Part shown: piece by piece, positions 34,816 through 42,638 of the stretch
How the letters are laid out: every line of letters starts with the position of its first letter
Numbering within the stretch: the stretch's first letter is position 1
The notes under the pieces: model-generated
What the model saw: only the letters and a program-made list of their open reading frames with translations
The model's database searches: none
Told to the model about the DNA's origin: nothing
Position numbers and translations under genes: made by a program
Origin: JAZKHE01 sp040385525
Lineage (GTDB): Bacteria; Bacteroidota; Bacteroidia; UBA4408
Reading direction: 5' to 3'
Assembly (NCBI GenBank): GCA_040385525.1
Contig: JAZKHE010000002.1
Location: forward strand, 124,001-188,000
Length of the DNA stretch: 64,000 nt

Positions 34816-35370
34816 ATGAAAAGCATTTTTGGTGTTTTATTAATCAGTGGATTACTTTTTGCCTTTTCTTGTTCAACTGAGAAAAAAGATGGAGTTGCCA
34901 AATACACTAATTTTAAATTGGGTGATTTTTTTTCTCACCAAATAGATTCTTTACAAAAAAATGACTTGCATTTAAATCTTGAGACAACACTTAATAAAGA
35001 TGTTTCGGATACCATTTTACAAGAAGTAAATTGGCAAAAACAGTTGCAGTTGTTTTCTGAGTTAGCAATAGAAAACCCTAAGTATAAAGATAGTTTTGTT
35101 TGTGATACAGTTTTGGCGGAAAACGGAGCTGTTTTGCTTAAATACAAAGCGATTGAAGCTAACAGTAAAATTAAATTAGTTGAAATATTTATTGTAAATC
35201 AACAGGTAAAAACAGTTTTTGCAAAATTAAATAGCAGTAATTATTTATATGATGCAAGCACTATTTTGTATTACGAAACAAATAATTATTTTACAATAGA
35301 CGCTAAAGATAACTTTCCGTGGCTTGGTTTTTTAAATTCGGATTTATCTATAAAAGGTTTTATTAAATAA
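34816..35370 (+). CDS. Probable lipoprotein of unknown function
   Basis: A 184-residue protein starting MKSIFGVLLISGLLFAFSC, a type II signal peptide with the lipidated Cys at about residue 19, then STEKKDG. The mature part is alpha/beta with no motif I recognise (NFKLGDFFSHQIDSLQKNDL; later YKAIEANSKIKLVEIFIVNQ). The ATG at 34816 was chosen over an upstream in-frame start inside the methyltransferase gene because it gives a clean lipoprotein signal. It probably shares a transcript with the methyltransferase but no shared role can be inferred. Confidence 0.7.
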   Translation: MKSIFGVLLISGLLFAFSCSTEKKDGVAKYTNFKLGDFFSHQIDSLQKNDLHLNLETTLNKDVSDTILQEVNWQKQLQLFSELAIENPKYKDSFVCDTVLAENGAVLLKYKAIEANSKIKLVEIFIVNQQVKTVFAKLNSSNYLYDASTILYYETNNYFTIDAKDNFPWLGFLNSDLSIKGFIK

Positions 35371-35408
35371 AAAAGCAACAAAAGATAAAATCCAATGTTG
35401 CTTTTTTT
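35369..35408. terminator. Bidirectional terminator between the lipoprotein gene and kbl
   Basis: Stem AAAAGCAACA (35371-35380) pairs with TGTTGCTTTT (35396-35405) around a 15-base loop, with A and T runs on the two sides. It lies between two converging genes. Confidence 0.75.
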
Positions 35409-35424
35409 AGAATATTTTATTTAA

Positions 35425-36615
35425 CTATTTAATCACTCCCAATTCTTTTCCAATTTTTGTAAAGGCTGCAATTGCTTTATCTAAATGATGTTTTTCGTGT
35501 GCCGCAGAAAGCTGAACTCTAATACGAGCTTGCTCTTTAGGCACAACAGGAAAAAAGAAACCAATTACATAAATTCCTTCTTGTAATAATTTATCGGCAA
35601 ATACTTGTGCTAATTTTGCATCATACAACATTACAGGAACAATAGGATGTATTCCTGCTTTAATATCAAAGCCTGCTTTTGTCATTCCTTCTCTAAAATA
35701 CAATGCGTTACTCATAACTTTATCGCGTAATTCTGTTGTATCGCTCAACATATCTAACACCGCAATGCTAGCACCAACAATACTTGGCGCTAATGTGTTG
35801 CTAAATAAATACGGGCGAGAACGCTGACGAAGCATATCAATAATTTCTTTTTTACCTGTTGTAAAACCACCCATAGCGCCGCCTAAAGCTTTGCCTAAGG
35901 TCCCTGTAATTATTTCTACTTTGCCATGTACACCACAATGCTCTGGTGTTCCTCTTCCTGTTTTTCCAACAAAACCTGCCGAGTGACACTCATCAGTCAT
36001 AACCAAGGCATCGTATTTTTCTGCTAACGCAACAATTTTATCCATTTGTGCTATGTAGCCATCCATACTAAAAACACCATCGGTAACAATAACTCTAAAG
36101 CGTTGTGCTTGTGCTTTTTTTAGTTGTTCTTCTAAATCGGCCATATCGTTATTTTTATAACGATAACGTTGTGCTTTGCATAAACGAACCCCATCAATAA
36201 TAGAAGCATGATTTAATTCGTCAGATATAATTGCATCTTCTTCACCAAACAAAGGTTCAAAAACACCGCCGTTAGCGTCAAAAGCAGCTGCATATAAAAT
36301 GGTGTCTTCTGTGCCAAAAAAATCAGCAATCTTTTTTTCTAACGTTTTGTGTATATCTTGTGTGCCACAAATAAAACGAACACTACTCATTCCAAAGCCA
36401 TGAGAATCTAATGTTTTGTGAGCAGCCTCAATTACTTTTGGGTGTGACGAAAGACCTAAATAATTATTTGCACAAAAATTAACAACTTCTGCACCAGAAT
36501 TAACTTTAATATCTGCACCTTGTGGTGTAACAATTATTCTTTCTTTTTTAAAAAGACCAGCTTCTTCAATAGATTGTAATTCTTTGGTTAAATGCTGTTT
36601 AAATTTGGTATACAT
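35425..36615 (-). CDS. kbl: Glycine C-acetyltransferase (2-amino-3-ketobutyrate CoA ligase)
   Basis: A 396-residue PLP enzyme of the alpha-oxoamine synthase family. Kbl splits 2-amino-3-ketobutyrate with CoA into glycine and acetyl-CoA, the second step of threonine breakdown after Tdh. It shows NFCANNYLGLSSHPKV, FICGTQDIHKTLE, the PLP-lysine region GTLGKALGGAMGG and the end RIRVQLSAAHEKHHLDKAI. The residues and 396-residue length fit Kbl better than BioF or HemA. The tdh gene is not in the window. A serine-palmitoyltransferase-like role cannot be fully ruled out by eye, but the SVRFICGTQ segment favours Kbl. Confidence 0.88.
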   Translation of the reverse strand: MYTKFKQHLTKELQSIEEAGLFKKERIIVTPQGADIKVNSGAEVVNFCANNYLGLSSHPKVIEAAHKTLDSHGFGMSSVRFICGTQDIHKTLEKKIADFFGTEDTILYAAAFDANGGVFEPLFGEEDAIISDELNHASIIDGVRLCKAQRYRYKNNDMADLEEQLKKAQAQRFRVIVTDGVFSMDGYIAQMDKIVALAEKYDALVMTDECHSAGFVGKTGRGTPEHCGVHGKVEIITGTLGKALGGAMGGFTTGKKEIIDMLRQRSRPYLFSNTLAPSIVGASIAVLDMLSDTTELRDKVMSNALYFREGMTKAGFDIKAGIHPIVPVMLYDAKLAQVFADKLLQEGIYVIGFFFPVVPKEQARIRVQLSAAHEKHHLDKAIAAFTKIGKELGVIK

Positions 36616-36642
36616 GGTATTTTTGTTTTAATTTTAGTACAT

Positions 36643-36650
36643 CAAATATA
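36643..36650 (-). promoter_or_regulatory. -7 box (TATATTTG) for kbl
   Basis: A TAnnTTTG match on the minus strand in the divergent gap between kbl and the PrsW-like gene, 27 bases from the kbl ATG. Confidence 0.4.
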
Positions 36651-36689
36651 ATTATTATCTGCTTTAACTAGAATACGAATTACAAATAA

Positions 36690-37454
36690 ATGTCTACAGA
36701 AGAAATAGCAAAATTATTAACGCTAGGTATTGCGCCTTGTATTGCTATAGCCTTGTTTGTTTTAATTCGAGATAAAAACAAAAAGCAGCAACAAGCATTG
36801 TTAGCAAACAGTTTTATTTTAGGTGCTTTAGCAATGATTCTTGCTTTGTTGTTTGCTAAAGTATTAAATATGCTTTACAATCCTAAAAATGACACAATTG
36901 CAGGAACACTATTATACGCTTTTGTAAATGTTGCGCTTACCGAAGAATTTGCTAAATTCTTTTTTGTGCGTTATTTTTCTTATCCTAAAAAAGTGTTTTC
37001 AGAACCATTTGATGGTATTTTATATTGTGTTTTTGTTGCAATGGGTTTTGCTGCACTCGAAAACATAATGTATATTTTTTTACAACCATCTTATTATTTG
37101 TCGGTGTACGTTGGCTCTTTACGAATGATAACTGCCATACCTTTACATGCTTCTGTTGCTGTAATTATGGGTTATTTTGTTGGTTTAGCAAAATTTAATC
37201 ACAACTCAAAGTCGTTTTTAATAGTTGGCTTAGCAGCGGCAACTATTATGCATGGCATTTACGATTACTTTTTATTTAGGGGCTATTATTTTTTAACTAT
37301 TGCAGGTGCAATTGTTAGTTTGATTATTGGTATTTGGATTTCTTTTTGGGCAATAAAACATCACAATTCTTATATTCACTTACTTCCAAAAAAACAACGT
37401 AGAAAAATTTTAAAAGAAAAAGCTAAAAAAAGAATGGTTAAAAAAACTAGTTAA
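36690..37454 (+). CDS. PrsW-family intramembrane metalloprotease
   Basis: A 254-residue polytopic inner-membrane protein with about seven or eight helices. Family motifs are all visible: EE-type motif TEEFAKFFFVRY (about residues 88-99), the second Glu in FAALENIMYIF, and His residues in IPLHASVAVIMGYF and MHGIYDYFLFRG. In Bacillus PrsW cuts an anti-sigma factor; Bacteroidota members have no known target, and no anti-sigma factor is next door. The C-terminus is a basic tail (KKQRRKILKEKAKKRMVKK). Its last 8 bases overlap the converging dprA gene. Confidence 0.85.
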   Translation: MSTEEIAKLLTLGIAPCIAIALFVLIRDKNKKQQQALLANSFILGALAMILALLFAKVLNMLYNPKNDTIAGTLLYAFVNVALTEEFAKFFFVRYFSYPKKVFSEPFDGILYCVFVAMGFAALENIMYIFLQPSYYLSVYVGSLRMITAIPLHASVAVIMGYFVGLAKFNHNSKSFLIVGLAAATIMHGIYDYFLFRGYYFLTIAGAIVSLIIGIWISFWAIKHHNSYIHLLPKKQRRKILKEKAKKRMVKKTS

Positions 37455-38547
37455 GTTCAAAACGCTTACCAGGCAATTGTTTTATAACACCGCTAAACTC
37501 TAAATTTAAAAGCATACCCGAAATCTTACTCATACTTAATTCTGCTTTGGCACATAAACTATCAATGTCGATTGCTTTTTGTTCGGTAATTATAGCAACA
37601 ATTTTTTGTTCAATCTCAGTAAGTTCTACAAACAAATTTTTTTGAATGGCTTTAGGTTTTTCACTTTGTTTTTCCCAACCCATTATGTACTCAATATCTT
37701 TAGCTGATTGAAGCAAAGCCGCTTTATTCATTTTAATAATATTGTTGCAACCTTCAGAGTAAGTTTCACCCACATTACCCGGAAAAGCAAATACATCTCT
37801 ATTATAACCATTTGCTAAATCTGCTGTAATTAAAGCTCCGCCTTTTTTTCCGGCTTCAACCACAACTACGCAATCGCTCATGCCAGCAACAATTCTGTTT
37901 CGTTTTGGAAAATTTTCTTTATCAGGATTTGATTCGCTTAAAAATTCTGTAATGCAACCTCCACCATTATCAATCATTTTTTGTAACGTGTTGGCGTGCG
38001 TTCCTGGGTAAACAGAATCTAATCCGTGTGCTACTACTGCATAAGTTTTTAAGTTGTTTTGTAAAGCTGATTTGTGCGCTGTAATATCAATTCCATAAGC
38101 CAACCCGCTTAACACAATAACGTTATGCTGAGTTAAATCGGCAATCAATTGTTCGGTTAATTTTTTTCCGTAGTCGGTCATGTTTCTTGTGCCAACAATG
38201 CTCACAATTTTTTGATTGTTAAAATCAGAATTACCTTTTAAGTAAAGCATAATGGGACTATCGGGACAATGTTTTAATTTTGCTGGATAGTTTTCGTTTA
38301 AATAAAAGAGTGGAGTAATATTATTTTTTTCGATAAACAAAACTTCTTTTTCGGCTCTGCTTAAAACATTTTGTTCAATAATACTTTTTGCTGTAATGCT
38401 ACCAATAGTTGGTATTTTTTCAAGTGCAGATTTTTTCTCTTCAAAAACTTCTTTAGCTCCACCACAATAAGCAATAAGTTGTTTGGCAGTAATATCGCCA
38501 ACACCCGGAATTTGAGTTATTGCTATTTGATAAAGTAAATCCTTCAC
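37447..38547 (-). CDS. dprA: DNA processing protein DprA
   Basis: A 366-residue DprA, which binds incoming single-stranded DNA in natural transformation and loads RecA. Helix-hairpin-helix region at the N-terminus (ITQIPGVGDITAKQLIAYCG); Rossmann-like core with IVGTRNMTDYGKKLTEQLI, VLSGLAYGIDITAHKSAL (about 145-162), PKRNRIVAGMSDCVVVVEAG and GGALITADLANGYNRDVFA; C-terminal winged-helix DML1-like domain from about residue 300. It is complete. The upstream LysM-protein gene overlaps its start by one base. Confidence 0.93.
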   Translation of the reverse strand: MKDLLYQIAITQIPGVGDITAKQLIAYCGGAKEVFEEKKSALEKIPTIGSITAKSIIEQNVLSRAEKEVLFIEKNNITPLFYLNENYPAKLKHCPDSPIMLYLKGNSDFNNQKIVSIVGTRNMTDYGKKLTEQLIADLTQHNVIVLSGLAYGIDITAHKSALQNNLKTYAVVAHGLDSVYPGTHANTLQKMIDNGGGCITEFLSESNPDKENFPKRNRIVAGMSDCVVVVEAGKKGGALITADLANGYNRDVFAFPGNVGETYSEGCNNIIKMNKAALLQSAKDIEYIMGWEKQSEKPKAIQKNLFVELTEIEQKIVAIITEQKAIDIDSLCAKAELSMSKISGMLLNLEFSGVIKQLPGKRFELN

Positions 38548-39404
38548 TATATTTTATATCCGGTAAATCCTTTGTTAAATTCGTTGGGTTTAAATGTAAT
38601 GTTTGTTTCTAATTCGCTATACTCGTAACTTTCATAAAACCCTTGATCATCGTAAACTAAAATATAAAGCGGCAAAAAAGTTTTTTTATCAATGTATAAA
38701 ATTGTTTTGCTAGAATAGTTGTTGGGTACTGTAAGTTTTTTTCCTTCTTTAATATAGCCAAAAGTCTCTAAAAGCTCAGGGTTTCGTTCTCTTATGCGGT
38801 ATTCGCCTATGTTTAATTTTGCAGAAATGCTTCTTACGGTTTCTCCTTTTTGCACCACATAATCTATTAATTTATAATCTGTGTATTCGTAAAAAACATG
38901 ATAACATTCTGTTCCGTTTGAATTTACACTTCCAATTAATTTAAACTGTTTATTTAAATCATCGCTAGTTTTTAAAATTTTATTGGCAATAGTTTTCCCA
39001 ATAAAAACAAAGCCCAAATCAAAAATGGTATGGTGCTGATTTTTTCGCATGATGCTTTTGTATGGGTCTAAACTCATGGTTACATAAGGAAAAGCATTTG
39101 GATAAACATAAGCGTCATTTTTATTTTCTCCATCTACCCAAAGCACCTCTATTCCTTTAGTTGCATTTTTAAAATAAATTTTTTTAGGACTTTGCTCGCT
39201 TATTTTAATATGCGAACTCGAGCTTAAAATCGAACCTTTAACACGTTCTTTAGAAATTATTTTATAGCGCATGGTTTTAACATCTTGTATTGCATGCAAC
39301 ATTTTATCTAAAAGTTGAGTAATTGTAATTTGTTTAGACGGAAAAACGGGTAAGTAAGTAAAAACTAAGAGCGTAATAAAAAATATGGAAAGCCTTTTGC
39401 GCAT
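38547..39404 (-). CDS. Exported DUF1571-like protein with an inserted LysM domain
   Basis: A 285-residue exported protein. Signal peptide MRKRLSIFFITLLVFTYLPVF; a lipoprotein-sorting (LolA/DUF1571)-type beta domain in residues 25-175 (KTMRYKIISKERVKGS, then EVLWVDGENKNDAYVYPNAF); a LysM peptidoglycan-binding domain at about 185-232 (DYVVQKGETVRSISAKLNI, then KEGKKLTVPN); and then the last strands of the first domain (LYIDKKTFLPLYILVYDDQG). The LysM appears to sit inside the other domain. It may link a lipid-binding fold to the cell wall. I start at ATG 39404; an upstream TTG adds 15 charged residues before the signal peptide. Confidence 0.72.
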   Translation of the reverse strand: MRKRLSIFFITLLVFTYLPVFPSKQITITQLLDKMLHAIQDVKTMRYKIISKERVKGSILSSSSHIKISEQSPKKIYFKNATKGIEVLWVDGENKNDAYVYPNAFPYVTMSLDPYKSIMRKNQHHTIFDLGFVFIGKTIANKILKTSDDLNKQFKLIGSVNSNGTECYHVFYEYTDYKLIDYVVQKGETVRSISAKLNIGEYRIRERNPELLETFGYIKEGKKLTVPNNYSSKTILYIDKKTFLPLYILVYDDQGFYESYEYSELETNITFKPNEFNKGFTGYKI

Positions 39405-39486
39405 AAAAATGGGGTAATCGTGCTCTATTATACTTGTTTTTTTTATCAAAGTTAGCTGATATATTTAAAAATCCATTCAATATTTA

Positions 39487-39494
39487 TAGTTTTG
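39487..39494 (+). promoter_or_regulatory. -7 box (TAGTTTTG) 4 bases from the glyS start
   Basis: A TAnnTTTG match, separated from the glyS ATG by TGCT only. If used, the glyS message would have no or almost no leader. Confidence 0.4.
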
Positions 39495-39498
39495 TGCT

Positions 39499-41037
39499 AT
39501 GGCTACAAACGAAGATTTATTTAAAAACATTATTTCCCACGCTAAGGAGTATGGGTTTATTTTTCAATCGAGCGAAATTTATGACGGATTAAGCTCTGTA
39601 TACGATTATGGACAATACGGCGCTGAGCTCAAAAAAAACATTAGAGAATATTGGTGGAAAGCAATGGTGCAAATGCACGAAAACATTGTGGGTATTGATG
39701 CCTCAATTTTTATGCACCCAACAACTTGGAAAGCTTCTGGTCATGTTGATGCTTTTAACGACCCGTTAATTGATAATAAAGATAGTAAAAAACGTTACAG
39801 AGCTGATGTGTTGATTGAAGATCACATGGCAAAAATTGAAGATAAAATAAACAAAGAAGTTGAAAAAGCAGCTAAGCGTTTCGAAAATTTTGACGAAGCT
39901 ATGTTCCGCAAAACTAACGGACGTGTTGTTGAATATCAAACTAAAATTGATGATATAAATGCGCGTTTTAAAGCCGCTTTAGAAGCCAATAATTTAGATG
40001 ATGTAAAACAATTAATTATCGATTGCGAAATTGTTTGTCCTATTTCTGGAACACGCGACTGGACAGATGTACGTCAGTTTAACTTAATGTTTAGCACAAG
40101 CATAGGTTCGGTAAGCGACGAGGCTAGCACAATATATTTACGCCCAGAAACAGCGCAAGGTATTTTTGTGAATTTTTTAAATGTGCAAAAAACAGGAAGA
40201 ATGAAAATTCCTTTTGGAATTGCACAAACAGGAAAAGCTTTTCGTAACGAAATTGTAGCACGTCAATTTATTTTCCGTATGCGTGAATTCGAACAAATGG
40301 AAATGCAATTTTTTGTTCGCCCAGGCACCGAAATGGAATGGTACGAAAAATGGAAAAGCGATAGAATGAAATGGCACAAAGCTTTAGGATTTATCGAAAG
40401 CAAATACCGTTTTCACGATCATATTAAATTAGCGCATTACGCTAATGCAGCATGCGATATTGAGTTTCAGTTTCCTTTTGGATTTAAAGAATTAGAAGGA
40501 ATTCACTCACGTACCGATTTCGATTTAAAACAACACGAACAGTTTTCTGGAAAAAAATTACAATATTTTGACCCAGAATTAAATCAAAATTATGTACCCT
40601 ATGTTGTTGAAACTTCTGTAGGTTTAGACAGAATGTTTTTAGCTGTATTCTCATCTGCTTTTACAGAAGAAAAATTAGAAGACGGAACAGAAAGAGTTGT
40701 TTTAAATTTACCAGCATTTTTAGCGCCATATAAATTGGCAGTTTTACCATTAGTTAAAAAAGATGGTTTGCCAGAAAAAGCGCGCGAAATAATGGATAAA
40801 TTAAAATTCGATTTCTTGTGTCAGTACGATGATAAAGATAGTATTGGTAAACGTTACCGTCGTCAAGATGCAATTGGAACTCCATTTTGTATAACAATTG
40901 ACCACGAAACTTTGGTTGATAATGCAGTTACAATTCGACACAGAGATACCATGCAACAAGAGCGTATTTCTATCGATAAATTAGCACAAATTATTACCGA
41001 AAAAACGAGTATAAACGAAGTGTTAAAGAGCCTGTAA
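39499..41037 (+). CDS. glyS: Glycine--tRNA ligase, single-chain dimeric type
   Basis: A 512-residue class II synthetase of the alpha2 (eukaryote/Bacteroidota) type. It opens with IISHAKEYGFIFQSSEIYDG (motif 1 region), has the insertion with CPISGTRDWTDVRQFN, motif 2 at FGIAQTGKAFRNEIVARQFI (about residue 240), and motif 3 in VVETSVGLDRMFLAVFSSAF. The C-terminal anticodon-binding domain follows (YKLAVLPLVKKDGL). The last codons form one arm of the terminator stem. Confidence 0.96.
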   Translation: MATNEDLFKNIISHAKEYGFIFQSSEIYDGLSSVYDYGQYGAELKKNIREYWWKAMVQMHENIVGIDASIFMHPTTWKASGHVDAFNDPLIDNKDSKKRYRADVLIEDHMAKIEDKINKEVEKAAKRFENFDEAMFRKTNGRVVEYQTKIDDINARFKAALEANNLDDVKQLIIDCEIVCPISGTRDWTDVRQFNLMFSTSIGSVSDEASTIYLRPETAQGIFVNFLNVQKTGRMKIPFGIAQTGKAFRNEIVARQFIFRMREFEQMEMQFFVRPGTEMEWYEKWKSDRMKWHKALGFIESKYRFHDHIKLAHYANAACDIEFQFPFGFKELEGIHSRTDFDLKQHEQFSGKKLQYFDPELNQNYVPYVVETSVGLDRMFLAVFSSAFTEEKLEDGTERVVLNLPAFLAPYKLAVLPLVKKDGLPEKAREIMDKLKFDFLCQYDDKDSIGKRYRRQDAIGTPFCITIDHETLVDNAVTIRHRDTMQQERISIDKLAQIITEKTSINEVLKSL

Positions 41038-41058
41038 TAAGCTCTTTAACACTTTTTT
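41020..41058 (+). terminator. Terminator overlapping the glyS stop codon
   Basis: A perfect 12-base stem GTGTTAAAGAGC (41020-41031) with GCTCTTTAACAC (41041-41052), followed by six T. The left arm lies in the last coding bases and the stop codon TAA is in the loop. Confidence 0.85.
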
Positions 41059-41103
41059 GCTTTCTATAAATTCTAAAATCAAGGAATTTCCTTTAAGTTT
41101 TTG

Positions 41104-41111
41104 TAATTTTG
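41104..41111 (+). promoter_or_regulatory. -7 box (TAATTTTG) 4 bases from the MBL-rhodanese start
   Basis: A TAnnTTTG match followed by ATTT and then the ATG at 41116. A leaderless transcript is implied if the box is used. Confidence 0.4.
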
Positions 41112-41115
41112 ATTT

Positions 41116-42534
41116 ATGAAAATAGAACAAATATACACAGGCTGTTTAGCTCAAGGAGCTTATTACATAACATCAAATGGCGAAGCTGCCATTATTGATC
41201 CTCTACGCGAAGTGCAACCCTACATTGATAGAGCTACCCGCGATGGTGTAAAAATAAAATACATTTTCGAAACACATTTTCATGCTGATTTTGTTTCAGG
41301 ACACTTAGATTTAAGTAAAAAAACAGATGCACCAATTATTTACGGACCAACTGCAAAACCAGAGTTTAAAGCAATTATTGCAGAAGATGGAGAAGTGTTT
41401 AATTTAGGTAACATAAAAATTAAAGTGCTTCACACACCAGGGCACACCTTAGAAAGTTCAGTTTTTTTGTTGATAGATGAAAGCGGAAAAAATCACGCTA
41501 TTTTTAGTGGAGATACTTTGTTTTTAGGTGATGTAGGAAGACCAGATTTAGCTCAAAAAGCAGCAACAATGACGCAAGAAGAACTTGCAGGAATGTTGTA
41601 TGATTCTATAAACAATAAAATTATGCCCTTGGCAGATGATGTTATAGTCTATCCCGCACACGGCGCTGGTTCTGCTTGTGGAAAAAACATGATGAAAGAA
41701 ACGGTTGATACTTTAGGCAATCAAAAGAAAATGAATTATGCATTAAATCAGCCTAATAAAGAAGCTTTTGTAAAAGAAGTTACTGATGGATTATTACCTC
41801 CGCCAGCATATTTTCCGCTAAACGTCGCCATGAACAAAAAAGGTTATGATAGCATTGATAATGTTGTAAGTAACGGAACGCGTAAATTAAGTGTTACAGA
41901 GTTTGAGGTTGCCGCAGAAACAACCGATGCATTAGTTTTAGATACAAGAAATGCTGCATTGTTTGCAAAAGGTTTTATACCACGTTCTGTGAATATTGGA
42001 ATTGCTGGCGATTTTGCACCATGGGTTGGAGCGTTAGTTGCAGATGTTAAACAACCTTTGCTTTTAATTACAGAGCAAGGCAAAGAAGAAGAAACTGTTA
42101 TTCGCTTAAGCAGAGTAGGTTTCGATAATATTTTAGGACAATTAGATGGCGGTTTTGATGCTTGGAAAAATGCAGGTAAAGAAATTGATACCGTAAATAG
42201 AATTACTCCCTCACAATTTGAAACTGAATATAATAAAGACACAACAAAAGTTATTGATGTTAGAAAAGAAACAGAATATAGAGCAGAACATGTTGACGAA
42301 GCTTATAATAAACCATTAAATTTAATTAACGATTGGTTTGCCGAAGTAAAAGACGATTCACCATTTTATATACATTGTCAGGGTGGCTACAGAAGTATGA
42401 TTGCAGCTAGTATTTTAAAGGCAAGAGGAATTCATAACTTTAAAGAAGTAGACGGTGGTTTTAAAGCCATTGCAGAAACCACAAAAGTACCAAAAACCGA
42501 TTTTGTTTGCCAGAGTAAACTACAAAAAAGTTAA
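41116..42534 (+). CDS. Persulfide dioxygenase-sulfurtransferase (MBL fold plus two rhodanese domains)
   Basis: A 472-residue cytosolic sulfur enzyme. Residues 1-240 are an ETHE1-like metallo-beta-lactamase domain with iron ligands in THFHADFVSGH (about 55-65), HTPGHTLES and FSGDTLFLGDVGRPDL, plus VYPAHGAGSACG. Two rhodanese domains follow: the first (255-355) lacks the active Cys (LLLITEQGKEEE), the second (370-460) has it in YIHCQGGYRSM. This order matches CstB-type enzymes, which oxidise persulfides to sulfite and thiosulfate during sulfide detoxification. No other sulfide gene is adjacent. Confidence 0.87.
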   Translation: MKIEQIYTGCLAQGAYYITSNGEAAIIDPLREVQPYIDRATRDGVKIKYIFETHFHADFVSGHLDLSKKTDAPIIYGPTAKPEFKAIIAEDGEVFNLGNIKIKVLHTPGHTLESSVFLLIDESGKNHAIFSGDTLFLGDVGRPDLAQKAATMTQEELAGMLYDSINNKIMPLADDVIVYPAHGAGSACGKNMMKETVDTLGNQKKMNYALNQPNKEAFVKEVTDGLLPPPAYFPLNVAMNKKGYDSIDNVVSNGTRKLSVTEFEVAAETTDALVLDTRNAALFAKGFIPRSVNIGIAGDFAPWVGALVADVKQPLLLITEQGKEEETVIRLSRVGFDNILGQLDGGFDAWKNAGKEIDTVNRITPSQFETEYNKDTTKVIDVRKETEYRAEHVDEAYNKPLNLINDWFAEVKDDSPFYIHCQGGYRSMIAASILKARGIHNFKEVDGGFKAIAETTKVPKTDFVCQSKLQKS

Positions 42535-42592
42535 AAGAGCTTCGAGTAAAACCTCGATGAGTATAAAAAAAGTATAGTTTTATTAAAAGAAT

Positions 42593-42619
42593 TTGTCGCT
42601 GAAAATAATTTGCATATCT
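42593..42619 (+). promoter_or_regulatory. Promoter of the fibre-protein gene (TTG-N19-TATCTTCG)
   Basis: TTG at about 42592-42594, then 19 bases, then TATCTTCG, which differs from TAnnTTTG at one position. The ATG lies about 20 bases further on at 42639. Confidence 0.5.
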
Positions 42620-42638
42620 TCGCGCCAAATTTAAAAAA

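Noticed and set aside
42537..42580. Short inverted repeats after the persulfide dioxygenase gene (TCGAG/CTCGA) as a terminator
   Set aside because: The stem is only five pairs and no T run follows on the plus strand.
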